Below are positions 8,125 through 15,918 of a DNA stretch of 34,327 nucleotides, piece by piece (positions within the stretch are counted from its first letter, which is position 1; every line of letters starts with the position of its first letter). Position numbers and translations under genes: made by a program. The stretch comes from Chitinophagales bacterium (lineage in GTDB: Bacteria; Bacteroidota; Bacteroidia; Chitinophagales; Chitinophagaceae): NCBI GenBank assembly GCA_015654595.1, contig JAATGQ010000183.1:1-34327 (forward strand), in the 5' to 3' direction. Under the pieces are notes generated by a model, which saw only the letters and a list, made by a program, of their open reading frames with translations, was not told the origin of the DNA and did not search any database.

Positions 8125-9300
8125 TTATACATTTTTATACTGCACGTTTCTGGCCTGAAGGAGGGCAACCGTTTCGCTGATCCGGACGATCGCATAGTCG
8201 ATCTCTTCGGCTGTTGTCCATCGTCCAAGGCCCAGTCTGAGGGAAGCATGGGCAACTTTGTCGTCAACACCCAGCGCCTTCAATACATAGCTGGGTTCCA
8301 TAGATGCGGAGGTGCAGGCGGAGCCGGAGGACAGGGCGATGTCTTTGCCAAGGGCGGCAAGCAGGGCATTAGCGTCGATATCGGGAAAGCTGATATTGGT
8401 CGTGTGCGGGAGGCGGTGTGTAGTGCTGCCGTTGATGTGAGCGCCGGGAATGGCTAACAGGCCGGTTTCTAATCGATCACGGAGTTCAGCCGTATGCCGG
8501 GCGTCGGCAGTCATTTCCTGGCGGCACAATTCGGCAGCCTTGCCCATTCCTACGATGCCGGGTACGTTGAGGGTGCCGCTGCGCATACCTCTTTCATGGC
8601 CGCCCCCATCCATCTGGGCGACCAGTCTTACGCGCGGGTCTCTCCGACGAACATACAGCGCCCCGATGCCTTTTGGTCCATAGAACTTATGGGCGCTGAG
8701 CGCGAGCAGGTCGATCCCATCCTTGTTGACGTCGATAGGCACCTTACCCACGGCCTGGGTAGCGTCGGTAAAGAATAGTACGCCGTGTTTGCGTGCAATA
8801 TCGCTGATGGCCTTTATCGGCTGAATGACGCCAATCTCGTTGTTGGCATACATAACGGCGATAAGCATCGTAGTGGGACGGATGGCCGCCTCGAGTTCGG
8901 GCAGCGAGATCAGCCCTTCGTTGTCGACGGGCAGCCAGGTAATCTCCCCCCCAAGTCTTTCGATATGATGACAGCTGTCCAGGACGGCTTTGTGTTCGGT
9001 AACGACGGTAATGATATGATTGCCCTTTGCCGCATAGGCTTCGAAGACACCTTTCAGGGCCAGGTTAGCGGCTTCTGTCGCTCCCGAGCTAAATACGATC
9101 TCTTTTGGTTCGGCGCCGATCAGCTGTGCAACCTGTTCGCGGGCATATTCGACGGCCTCCTCCCCCTCCCAGCCAAAAGCGTGGGTCCGGCTGGCGGCAT
9201 TGCCAAAATGTTTTGTAAAGTAAGGCAGCATAGCTTCGACGACCCGTGGATCGCAGGGGGTGGTCGAATTGTAGTCGAGATAGATGGGGAGCTGGACCAT
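8125..9300 (-). CDS. Cysteine desulfurase, NifS/IscS family
   Basis: 391 residues from the ATG at 9300; the frame could open at a TTG two codons upstream, but the ATG matches family starts (IYLDYNSTTP at 6-15). It is a class V PLP-dependent aminotransferase-fold enzyme that converts L-cysteine to alanine and passes persulfide sulfur to Fe-S cluster assembly or tRNA thiolation. Visible landmarks are the PLP-stacking histidine in TEHKAV (His103), the PLP lysine in SAHKFYGPKG (Lys205), the RSGTLN motif at 240-245 and the catalytic cysteine in SSGSACTS (Cys329) on the mobile loop. Its length fits group I (IscS/NifS) rather than SufS. No iscU or sufU scaffold is adjacent, so the recipient is unknown. 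The T9SS gene upstream ends 33 bases before this start, so the two may share transcripts. Confidence 0.93.
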   Translation of the reverse strand: MVQLPIYLDYNSTTPCDPRVVEAMLPYFTKHFGNAASRTHAFGWEGEEAVEYAREQVAQLIGAEPKEIVFSSGATEAANLALKGVFEAYAAKGNHIITVVTEHKAVLDSCHHIERLGGEITWLPVDNEGLISLPELEAAIRPTTMLIAVMYANNEIGVIQPIKAISDIARKHGVLFFTDATQAVGKVPIDVNKDGIDLLALSAHKFYGPKGIGALYVRRRDPRVRLVAQMDGGGHERGMRSGTLNVPGIVGMGKAAELCRQEMTADARHTAELRDRLETGLLAIPGAHINGSTTHRLPHTTNISFPDIDANALLAALGKDIALSSGSACTSASMEPSYVLKALGVDDKVAHASLRLGLGRWTTAEEIDYAIVRISETVALLQARNVQYKNV

Positions 9301-9314
9301 GTACAAATGTACAA
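9299..9314 (-). promoter_or_regulatory. Direct repeat and possible -7 box at the desulfurase start
   Basis: The plus strand reads ATGTACAA twice in tandem (9299-9306 and 9307-9314), so two copies of the palindrome TGTACA are spaced by two bases and overlap the start codon. Read on the minus strand, CAAATGTA (9304-9311) also fits the Bacteroidota -7 box TAnnTTTG. It could be an operator or a promoter element giving a leaderless transcript. No -33 TTTG is obvious. Confidence 0.3.
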
Positions 9315-9333
9315 TTTGGCGGGCTGGTTTGCG

Positions 9334-10497
9334 CTAATTCGTCCCCGTCACGATAAAGGAGGAAACCTGGCTTTTTTGTGACTTCAGGTCGATGGTTCGC
9401 ACAAAGTAAGCGCCTGGCGCGAGACGGCTGTGGAACTGGATCCGAAAGGTCTCGGCCTGGGGCCAGAAGTCGCGCTGGACCAGCTTGCCGTCGCAGGAAA
9501 ATATTTCGGTCTGCCAGTCGGAGCCGTAGCCGCCGGAGATATTGATAAAGCTGGTGGCGGGGTTCGGATAGACCTTGAACGCGGGAGGGCTCCAGCCAAG
9601 CAGCACTTGTTTGACCGTGGAATAGGATGTCCAGTCACTATCGTCGACCTGCAAGCGGTAAAAGTAGACATGCGGAGAGCTGACATTGAGCACATCGGCG
9701 TAGTTGTATTGGGCGACGGTTGAGCCGTTTGTTGCCGGCACCGTTGCGACGGTCGTAAAGGTCTTGCCGTCGTCGCTCCGCTGGACCAGGTATTGGCGGT
9801 TGGGTTTTTCGGAGGACATCGCCCAGTTGAGCAGGGCCGTAGACGGCCAGTCGGGGACGGCATTCCAGTCCGTAAGGCCGGTGGCGAGCACGATCCCGCT
9901 ATGGCAATATTGATATTGAACGCGCACCTTCATGTTGTCGGCTATCGTTGTGCTATAATCGTAAGACGAATTATTATAGGAGCCGAGATTCGTATAGGTA
10001 TAGGAGGTGTAGCTGATCGAAATATTTCCCGTTCCGAGGAAGGGCGCCACGGCGGTAACGCTGTCGGAGGCGGTATAGTTGGTCAGGAAAGCAAAGGGGG
10101 CCTGGGTGATCGATTGGTTCGGCGCAAGTGTGTAAGAGTCGATATCCTTTGATGTCAGGTTGGTAAAAGTAGAAGGGAGTGCAGAACTGACAAATTTGTC
10201 TTCCTGGCCGACCGTCAGCAGATAGGTCGAGGTGGCGGTGTCGGCGTTACGGAGGGTGAACTGATATTGGGAATTGGTAGTAGCGCTTATTTTAACCGAA
10301 AAGAGGGTGCCGTATTCCGGATTCCATTGTGGAAAGGTGAGGTTATATACCTTGAACCCGGTACTGGTTAAGGTTGTATCATAGGTTTTTGTGAGCAGGT
10401 TGTTAGCGCTGCATTGGGCTTGAACACTACTGTGCAGGATTATCCCCGCACCTAAGGCCAGCCCAAGTTTCACCAGAGAGATGACGGCATTCTTCAT
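9334..10497 (-). CDS. Secreted protein with T9SS type A C-terminal sorting domain
   Basis: 387 residues with an export signal (about 1-28, ending SVQAQC). Residues 29-200 form a Thr/Ser/Tyr-rich beta region of unknown function. Residues about 205-300 look like a fibronectin-type III-like module of the kind found before T9SS domains (ALLNWAMSSEKPNRQYLVQRSDDGKTF, then VYFYRLQVDD). The last 80 residues are the sorting domain: FKVYPNPATSFINIS, GKLVQRDFW, RLAPGAYFVR and a C-terminal strand SSFIVTGTN. It should be exported by Sec, pass the outer membrane by T9SS and be attached to or released from the surface. The ligand or substrate is not evident. It precedes the cysteine desulfurase gene by 33 bases on the same strand. 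Confidence 0.85.
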   Translation of the reverse strand: MKNAVISLVKLGLALGAGIILHSSVQAQCSANNLLTKTYDTTLTSTGFKVYNLTFPQWNPEYGTLFSVKISATTNSQYQFTLRNADTATSTYLLTVGQEDKFVSSALPSTFTNLTSKDIDSYTLAPNQSITQAPFAFLTNYTASDSVTAVAPFLGTGNISISYTSYTYTNLGSYNNSSYDYSTTIADNMKVRVQYQYCHSGIVLATGLTDWNAVPDWPSTALLNWAMSSEKPNRQYLVQRSDDGKTFTTVATVPATNGSTVAQYNYADVLNVSSPHVYFYRLQVDDSDWTSYSTVKQVLLGWSPPAFKVYPNPATSFINISGGYGSDWQTEIFSCDGKLVQRDFWPQAETFRIQFHSRLAPGAYFVRTIDLKSQKSQVSSFIVTGTN

Positions 10498-10559
10498 TGG
10501 ACGGATATTGGATCGCGGATATAACTCCGAATACCTATTATTTATTTTATGGGGGAGGA

Positions 10560-10680
10560 AAAAGGCGCAGCGCGCCGGATGGGATGCAGCCGGTGAAGCG
10601 TCGGGGTTGCCGGGAGCATGCGAAGAGCCGCGCCGGATGGGGCGCGGCCGCGCGGGCGCGGTTGCCCGGGCCGCGCGGGC
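10560..10680. repeat. GC-rich intergenic island with diverged direct repeats
   Basis: Almost pure GC stretch between two T9SS cargo genes, ending just before a terminator. It contains two diverged copies of GCGCCGGATGGG followed by GC-A/G-GCCG (about 10569-10592 and 10631-10653) and strings of GCGCGG/CCGCGC that could fold strongly. No gene is supported in either strand; plus-strand frames across it have no protein features. Confidence 0.55.
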
Positions 10681-10716
10681 CCAAAAAATAACCGCCTCCT
10701 TGTTGAAGGGAGGCGG
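10681..10716 (-). terminator. Intrinsic terminator after the T9SS protein gene at 10744-11874
   Basis: A perfect 8-bp stem CCGCCTCC (10692-10699) / GGAGGCGG (10709-10716) with a 9-base loop, followed on the minus strand by TTATTTTTT. It begins 28 bases past the stop codon of the minus-strand gene. Confidence 0.85.
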
Positions 10717-10743
10717 CTTGCGCTATTGTTATAAGAGTATAGA

Positions 10744-11874
10744 CTACTTGGTAACGAGCACTTTCAGCGTTGACTTGGATCCATCGGAACCGGAAACGAC
10801 GATGACATAGGTGCCTTCGGGGTAACCGCCGATGGGCAGCGCGGTGACGGTGCCGCCGGCGTTTGCCACGTTCTTTTCAACCAGCATCTGGCCGCTTTGG
10901 TTGAAGAGACGGATAGTTGCGCTCATGGCAGCGGAGCCAGCCACGGTGACATTTGCATAATCATGGGCGGGATTGGGGTAAACGGAAACAGAAGTGATCG
11001 GGCCGCCGCTGACTACGTCAACACCGGAGTATACATAGCGGCCATCCTTGTCAACCAGCTGGAGACGGTATTCGATGGTTCCGGCGGGTACTTTGAAATC
11101 GGTATAGGAGTAATCCACGTTTGTGGTGGAAGTACCTTGGGCGGCAACGGTTCCGAGTGTTTCCCAATGGCTGCCGGCATCGACGCTGCGCAACACGGCG
11201 AAATGATCGGAGTTAGACTCGGAGGAAGTCGCCCAGCTCAGTTCAACCTGCGTACCAACGAGCTTTGCGTCAAAGCTGGTCAGTGTGATCGGGAGGGTAC
11301 CGGTAGAGCTCAGGACGGCTGCGCCGTTGATCGTTGTTTCATAGGCGGCAGGAAGGCTGCTGTAAGCCGTGGGCGTGTTGCCGTTGAAAACCGAAGGAGC
11401 ATTGCCCAACATCTTGGTGTTTGTATTAGAGGGGTCATTTACGATGATCCCGTCATAAGTACCAGCGCTGCCGGCGCTGACCAGGGCATTGGCCGCCACC
11501 TGTATCACAGACTCGGCGCCCGACGTGGACATGATAATGTTATACCCCTGCGAAAAAGCAGCTGGTGTCGGGGTATTCGAGTTAGAGCTGGGGATCAGCA
11601 GCTGAGCGATGTTTGTACCATCGCCAAGCTGGATCTGGGTACCGTTGCTGACGGTGATGCTTGTGTTCAGCACATACTGGCCAGGGGCTTTCAGTTCGAT
11701 CAGACAGTCATTACAGTTGGAAGGGGGTTCGGAGCCTTGCCAGATCCCAGGACCGCTGGCCGTATGCCAGTTACCAGCCTGGATGGTTACATAATGACCG
11801 CCCTGTTGGGCAAAAAGTGAATGAGAAGAAGAAAGAAGGCCGGATAATACGATCAGGGTGTAAAGCTTGTTCAT
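10744..11874 (-). CDS. Secreted protein with T9SS type A C-terminal sorting domain, function unknown
   Basis: 376 residues with a signal peptide (about 1-22, SLFAQ). Residues 25-190 are Ser/Thr/Asn-rich and beta-type, with a CNDC pair near 54-57 and text-like repeats resembling a parallel beta-helix or surface layer protein. The phrase LPITLTSFDAKLVGTQVELSWATSSE (about 195-220) is the standard module seen just before T9SS domains in Bacteroidota. The sorting domain follows: SVYPNPAHDYANVTV, GQMLVEKNV, YPEGTYVIVVS and a final KSTLKVLVTK. Expected location is the cell surface or medium. It has its own terminator (10692-10716); the 354-base region upstream must hold its promoter. Confidence 0.83.
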   Translation of the reverse strand: MNKLYTLIVLSGLLSSSHSLFAQQGGHYVTIQAGNWHTASGPGIWQGSEPPSNCNDCLIELKAPGQYVLNTSITVSNGTQIQLGDGTNIAQLLIPSSNSNTPTPAAFSQGYNIIMSTSGAESVIQVAANALVSAGSAGTYDGIIVNDPSNTNTKMLGNAPSVFNGNTPTAYSSLPAAYETTINGAAVLSSTGTLPITLTSFDAKLVGTQVELSWATSSESNSDHFAVLRSVDAGSHWETLGTVAAQGTSTTNVDYSYTDFKVPAGTIEYRLQLVDKDGRYVYSGVDVVSGGPITSVSVYPNPAHDYANVTVAGSAAMSATIRLFNQSGQMLVEKNVANAGGTVTALPIGGYPEGTYVIVVSGSDGSKSTLKVLVTK

Positions 11875-12228
11875 TTGTACGACAGATAGTTAAATAAATT
11901 GAATGTGGTTTGGTACGCGAACGGTAAGGCCCGCCTTGGTAAACCATAGCCAATAATGGATTTAGGGCATCCATAGCAATGAACGGATTGTCAAGCTTTT
12001 ACAAATGAATTGGATTGTGCATCAGCACTGCGTGTCAGCCGATAAAGAAATCACCGGACTATGTTAAACTGGTTTTCACGAATGGAAGGAATATTGGGTA
12101 CTATGCTTGTTAGGAAAGCTAATTGTATTCTGCGGGTAGAGGTATTAGAGGAAATAAAAGTAGTATAAATACGAGGAATGTGCAAGCGATTGTGGAAAAA
12201 AAAATTGGGGTGGAACCTTGGCGATAGC
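11875..12228. other. AT-rich intergenic region upstream of a T9SS gene and downstream of rnc
   Basis: About 350 bases with no supported gene. At the rnc end, ATAGC (12224-12228) and GCTAT (12232-12236) could form a small hairpin over the rnc stop codon. A run of nine A on the plus strand (12196-12204), read as T on the minus strand, lies about 20 bases further on. Together they may act as a weak terminator for acpP-fabF-rnc. No clear -7 box for the gene starting at 11874 was found. Confidence 0.4.
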
Positions 12229-12969
12229 CTAGCTATGCTCTTCGTTAACGTCTATTTTATTGATTCCCAGCTTGTCAAGTGCTAATTGAGCTGCAATTTG
12301 ACTGGCGTCTTTTTTGTTGTAGGCCTTGCCTTGGGATAGTAATTCTCCGTCTACAACGGCCCCAACGGTAAATAGCCGGCGTCCCCCTTCGATCCTTTCG
12401 TCAAGGGTTTCGAATTCAAGGTTTTTGCCGTTCTTATTGGCCCAGCCGTAGAGTTTATTCTTGTGGTTGATCTCCAGATTTTCGAGATCGTCGAGGAAGA
12501 GATAAGGCTGGATGACCCTTTCCATTACCCATTGGCGGGTCTTTTCGAAGCCCTTGTCCAGGTAGATGGCGCCTACGATCGCCTCGAGAGTGTTGCCAAA
12601 GATCTGGCTCATCTTGAGGCTGCTGTCGAATTTGTTGTAGTTGCTTATCTTTTTGAGCCCCATTTTGATGGCGATCTCGTTCAGCTGGTTGCGGTTGACC
12701 ATTTTGCTCCGCATTTCTGTCAGAAATCCTTCTTCTTTATAGGGATATTTTTTGAAAAGGAAGTCGGCGATGATGGCGCTGAGGATGGCGTCGCCCAGGT
12801 ATTCGAGTCTTTCGTTGTTTTCGTCGGCCCCGTCTTTTACCGAACGGTGTGTAAGCGCAGTTTTATATAAAACGACCTTGCCCGGGGCAAACCCGAGTAC
12901 GTTTTTAAGCTGCTGTTTGAACGAGTTTATGGCGGTATCGCCCTTTATGATACGTTCCAGAATTCCCAC
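12229..12969 (-). CDS. rnc: Ribonuclease III
   Basis: 246 residues, normal family length. RNase III cleaves double-stranded RNA in rRNA and mRNA processing. The N-terminal endonuclease domain carries the signature NERLEYLGD (52-60) with metal-binding Glu56 and Asp60. The second acidic cluster reads NTLEAIVGAIYLD (126-138): Glu129 is kept, but the position equivalent to E. coli Asp114 is Asn126. A double-stranded RNA-binding domain occupies about 168-234 (KNKLYGWANKNGKNLEFE, GKAYNKKDASQIAAQLAL). The only possible start is GTG at 12969, since a stop codon lies three codons upstream and the next ATG falls inside the catalytic domain. It follows fabF on the same strand with an 87-base gap, the common acpP-fabF-rnc order. 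Confidence 0.95.
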   Translation of the reverse strand: MGILERIIKGDTAINSFKQQLKNVLGFAPGKVVLYKTALTHRSVKDGADENNERLEYLGDAILSAIIADFLFKKYPYKEEGFLTEMRSKMVNRNQLNEIAIKMGLKKISNYNKFDSSLKMSQIFGNTLEAIVGAIYLDKGFEKTRQWVMERVIQPYLFLDDLENLEINHKNKLYGWANKNGKNLEFETLDERIEGGRRLFTVGAVVDGELLSQGKAYNKKDASQIAAQLALDKLGINKIDVNEEHS

Positions 12970-13021
12970 GCCGACAAGCTACAATTTTTTTGTCAATAAA
13001 AAATATAAGTTTTCACTCATC

Positions 13022-13047
13022 CGGGCCAAGTCGTGTCACCTGGCCCG
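13022..13047 (-). terminator. Hairpin between fabF and rnc, possible partial terminator
   Basis: CGGGCCA (13022-13028) and TGGCCCG (13041-13047) form a perfect 7-bp stem with a 12-base loop, 9 bases after the fabF stop. There is no immediate U-tract on the minus strand, so read-through into rnc is expected. It could also be a processing site. Confidence 0.35.
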
Positions 13048-13056
13048 AATGGGCTG

Positions 13057-14310
13057 TTAAGCCTCGTATTTTTTAACGATCATGCAGGCGTTGTGTCCGC
13101 CAAAGCCGAATGTGTTACTGAGGGCGGCTTTGACAGTACGCTGCTGAGGTTGGGCGAAGGTGAAGTTGAGGCGGGTATCAAGGCCTGGGTCGTCTGTGAT
13201 GTGGTTGATCGTGGGCGGTACCTGGTCGTGTACCACGCTCATCACACAGGCAATGGCTTCGATCACACCTGCGGCTCCGAGGCAATGGCCGGTCATGGAT
13301 TTTGTCGAGCTGATGTTTACGTTGTAAGCATGCTCTCCGAAAACGTCCGTGATGGCTTTTACTTCTGCAATATCACCCAGGGGGGTAGAAGTACCGTGAG
13401 TGTTGATGTAGTCGATATCCCCGGGTTTCATACCCGCATCCTTGAGCGCTGCGAGCATTACGTTCTTTGCGCCCAATCCTTCCGGATGGGGAGCAGTCAG
13501 GTGGTAGGCATCCGCAGTGGCTCCGCAACCGATGACCTCGCAATAGATCTTTGCGCCCCGGGCCTTTGCGTGTTCGAGTTCTTCGAGCACGAGTACGCCG
13601 GCCCCCTCTCCCATTACAAACCCGTCGCGGTCCTTGTCATAAGGGCGGCTGGCTGTTTTGGGATCGTCGTTTCTTTCGCTGAGCGCTTTCATGGCGTTGA
13701 ATCCACCGACGCCGGCTTCGCTGACGACGGCTTCGCTGCCCCCGCTGATCAGGATGTCGGCCATCCCAAGACGGATCAGGTTGAAAGCTTCCATGATCGC
13801 ATTGGTGGAAGAAGCGCAGGCGCTGGTGACGGCGAAGTTGGGGCCGCGGAAACCGTGACGCATAGAGATCTGTCCGGCTGCAATGTCCAGGATCATCTTG
13901 GGAATGAAAAAGGGATTGAAACGGGGTGTGCCATCGCCCTTTGCAAAATTTATGACTTCTTCCTGAAAGCTGATCAGGCCTCCGATACCGCTGGCAAATA
14001 CGACTCCGATACGGTCCGGGTTCATATTTTCCTTATCGATACCCGCATCTTTTACGGCCTCGTCACTGGCTGCCAGTGCGATTTGCGTATAGCGGTCAAC
14101 CTTGCGGGCTTCTTTTTTCTCAAGATAGTTGAGAGGATCGAAACCTTTTAGCTCACAGGCGAAGTGGGTCTTAAATTTCGAAGAGTCAAACAGGGTAATG
14201 GTATCAGCACCGGATACACCTTGGAGCAACCCGTTCCAGTAGTCCTGAACATTATTGCCAATAGGTGTCAGGGCTCCGATGCCCGTTACAACGACGCGTT
14301 TCAATTGCAT
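13057..14310 (-). CDS. fabF: Beta-ketoacyl-ACP synthase II
   Basis: 417 residues, full length for KAS II. It condenses malonyl-ACP with acyl-ACP during fatty-acid elongation in the cytosol. The thiolase-fold active site is intact: catalytic cysteine in TSACASS (Cys165), His305 in NTHGTSTPLGD, Lys337 and His342 in STKSMTGH, and the C-terminal glycine-rich NTFGFGGHNA segment. The start MQLKRVVVTGIGALTPIG is typical. It follows acpP, which supplies its carrier protein, with a 163-base gap holding two hairpins, and precedes rnc. The FabF assignment rather than FabB is based on overall motif similarity and pairing with acpP. Confidence 0.96.
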   Translation of the reverse strand: MQLKRVVVTGIGALTPIGNNVQDYWNGLLQGVSGADTITLFDSSKFKTHFACELKGFDPLNYLEKKEARKVDRYTQIALAASDEAVKDAGIDKENMNPDRIGVVFASGIGGLISFQEEVINFAKGDGTPRFNPFFIPKMILDIAAGQISMRHGFRGPNFAVTSACASSTNAIMEAFNLIRLGMADILISGGSEAVVSEAGVGGFNAMKALSERNDDPKTASRPYDKDRDGFVMGEGAGVLVLEELEHAKARGAKIYCEVIGCGATADAYHLTAPHPEGLGAKNVMLAALKDAGMKPGDIDYINTHGTSTPLGDIAEVKAITDVFGEHAYNVNISSTKSMTGHCLGAAGVIEAIACVMSVVHDQVPPTINHITDDPGLDTRLNFTFAQPQQRTVKAALSNTFGFGGHNACMIVKKYEA

Positions 14311-14353
14311 AGTGGACTTTTCCCAGGAGATTAGTTATTATATCGGACGAAAA

Positions 14354-14428
14354 GCCGCTTTCAGCGGCCCTAAGTTTAAGGATAAATCCGCCTTCTAAGC
14401 CAATTTGCTTGAACTTGAAAAGGCGGAT
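14354..14428 (-). terminator. Two hairpins in the acpP-fabF gap, attenuator-like
   Basis: Read in the direction of transcription, a 9-bp stem (AAGGCGGAT at 14420-14428 with ATCCGCCTT at 14386-14394) is followed by a compact 6-bp stem GCCGCT/AGCGGC (14354-14368, 3-base loop) and then TTTTC. The second hairpin resembles a weak intrinsic terminator, so only part of the acpP transcripts may continue into fabF, which would fit the high demand for ACP. Confidence 0.5.
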
Positions 14429-14481
14429 CCAACAAATTTATTGCAGCAAACCCCAAAAGAGGATCTTGGAATCTTTCCTGC

Positions 14482-14718
14482 TTATTTAGCGTGCTCTTCC
14501 AGGTAAGCGATAGCCTGACCAACGGTAGTGATGGTTTCAGCTTGTTCGTCCGGAATGGAAATATTAAATTCCTTTTCGAATTCCATGATTAATTCGACGG
14601 TGTCCAGAGAGTCTGCACCCAGATCATTAGTGAAGGAAGCTTCATTGGTAACTTCAGCTTCTTCAACGCCTAATTTATCAACGATGATCTTTTTAACTCT
14701 TGTAGCGATGTCTGACAT
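14482..14718 (-). CDS. acpP: Acyl carrier protein
   Basis: 78 residues, acidic, the usual size. It carries growing acyl chains on a phosphopantetheine arm attached to the serine of the conserved DSL motif ([10 protein letters not shown], Ser37). Four-helix features are clear: helix 1 with [16 protein letters not shown], helix 2 after [16 protein letters not shown], and a C-terminal helix with [12 protein letters not shown]. It is the first gene of acpP-fabF-rnc and has a good Bacteroidota-type promoter just upstream, giving a short leader. Confidence 0.97.
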   Translation of the reverse strand: MSDIATRVKKIIVDKLGVEEAEVTNEASFTNDLGADSLDTVELIMEFEKEFNISIPDEQAETITTVGQAIAYLEEHAK

Positions 14719-14744
14719 TTTTGTAAATTTTAGTTATACGACCG

Positions 14745-14776
14745 CAAAAATATGGTATTGCAACTAATAGAACAAA
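14745..14776 (-). promoter_or_regulatory. acpP promoter, Bacteroidota -33/-7 type
   Basis: On the minus strand a perfect -7 box TATTTTTG (14752-14745, consensus TAnnTTTG) is preceded by TTTG (14776-14773) with a 20-base spacer, close to the spacing used by the main Bacteroidota sigma factor. Transcription should start about 20 bases before the acpP ATG. Confidence 0.65.
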
Positions 14777-14969
14777 ATCGCATTTTTGAATTTTTTCACT
14801 TTTAATTCCGCCTTGGGGAAGGTTTTTACCGAATCTGGTTGTTTGTTTTATCGGTTTTGCAGTTTGGATTCTCTTTTTTTGAAAGCATTTTCGCGATTTG
14901 GACAACATTTAAACCCCGGAATCAGTAATTTTAATAACTTACGTTAGACTCACAAAACTCAATAACAGC

Positions 14970-15398
14970 ATGGCGCTTAGGATGATAGATCACGGAACGA
15001 GGGAATACCAGCAAATGGTGAATTTGCGCAACGACATCCAGCGCAAACCGCTGGGTCTATCGTTTGATGCGGCTGAACTGGAGAAAGAAAAAGATGATAT
15101 TCTGATGGGCGCCTTCGAAGATGATCGTATCCTCGGCTGCTGTATGCTTACCCGGATGGACCCCACCACTGTGAGATTACGGCAGATGGCCGTCCCCGGA
15201 AGTATGCAGGGAAAGGGGATCGGCAGGGCCCTGATGATCTTCGCCGAAAATATTGCCCGCGATCTTGGATACAGGAAACTATGTATGCACGCCCGAAAAA
15301 CGGCCGTCGGCTTTTACGAAAAGCTGGGTTATGCCGTCGCCGGCCCCGAGTTTGTCGAGGTCACCATCCCGCACTATATTATGGAAAAGACGCTTTAG
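14970..15398 (+). CDS. GNAT-family N-acetyltransferase
   Basis: 142 residues with one GNAT fold. The central strand and the acetyl-CoA pyrophosphate loop are visible (RQMAVPGSMQGKGIGRALM, about 71-89, with Q/R-x-x-G-x-G/A as QGKGIG). They are followed by helix 3 (FAENIARDLGY) and the C-terminal motif B (CMHARKTAVGFYEKLGY), typical of GNATs acting on small molecules or proteins. The acetyl acceptor cannot be told from sequence. The start is the first ATG of the frame; an internal ATG at codon 5 is also possible. It is divergent from acpP and convergent with the DUF4870-like gene, so it is probably monocistronic. Confidence 0.85.
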   Translation: MALRMIDHGTREYQQMVNLRNDIQRKPLGLSFDAAELEKEKDDILMGAFEDDRILGCCMLTRMDPTTVRLRQMAVPGSMQGKGIGRALMIFAENIARDLGYRKLCMHARKTAVGFYEKLGYAVAGPEFVEVTIPHYIMEKTL

Positions 15399-15466
15399 CC
15401 TCGCCCCTCAGTGGGTGGCTGCGATCGGTAATCGTTCGTTCTGGATCGCCGTATGAGCCGTCCGTG

Positions 15467-15820
15467 CTACCGGATCAGCCTTAGATTGAAAGGATAGCGG
15501 TAGATCCTGTTCTCGCTGGCTTTTATGGACGCCAGGATCACAAAGACGAGGTTCAGCACACCAATCAGGATCAGCAGCGGAATGCCCACCAGCACAAAAC
15601 ACAGTATGATGGCTATTATATAAGCCAGCCACACTGAGATCTGCCAGTTGAGGGATTCTTTCGCGTTTGCGTCCAGGAAGGTCTGCTCTGGTTTGCGGAT
15701 GAGATAGATGATCAATGGCGCCAGTATGCCGACACCAGGGACGATAGTGAGGATATGCGAGAGTATGCTCAGCACGCGTTCATCGTTATCCGGCGTAGAA
15801 AAGGGGTAATCTTCGGCCAT
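15467..15820 (-). CDS. DUF4870-like small membrane protein
   Basis: 117 residues. A short polar N-terminus (TPDNDERVLSILSHIL) leads into about three membrane segments: PGVGILAPLIIYLI (about 29-42), WLAYIIAIILCFVLVGI and LLILIGVLNLVFVILASI. Between them lies the conserved FLDANAKESLNWQIS stretch that marks DUF4870/Tic20-like proteins. The C-terminus is basic (RYPFNLRLIR) and should face the cytoplasm. Molecular function is unknown for the family. It converges with the GNAT gene (68-base gap, no clear terminator) and lies downstream of mfd on the same strand with a 98-base gap. Confidence 0.8.
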   Translation of the reverse strand: MAEDYPFSTPDNDERVLSILSHILTIVPGVGILAPLIIYLIRKPEQTFLDANAKESLNWQISVWLAYIIAIILCFVLVGIPLLILIGVLNLVFVILASIKASENRIYRYPFNLRLIR

Positions 15821-15918
15821 TGTGATTGGGTTTTATTTAGCTGAAAATAGCACTTTTTTGCGGCCCGCACAAGGCATGGTTATTTCGCGCGGCGGAGGAC
15901 GGCGGAAGGGTTGCTCCC

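Noticed and set aside
14897..14933. Promoter for the GNAT gene (TTTG and TAATTTTA)
   Set aside because: The spacer is 25 bases and the -7 box has a mismatch, so the match is not better than chance in AT-rich DNA.
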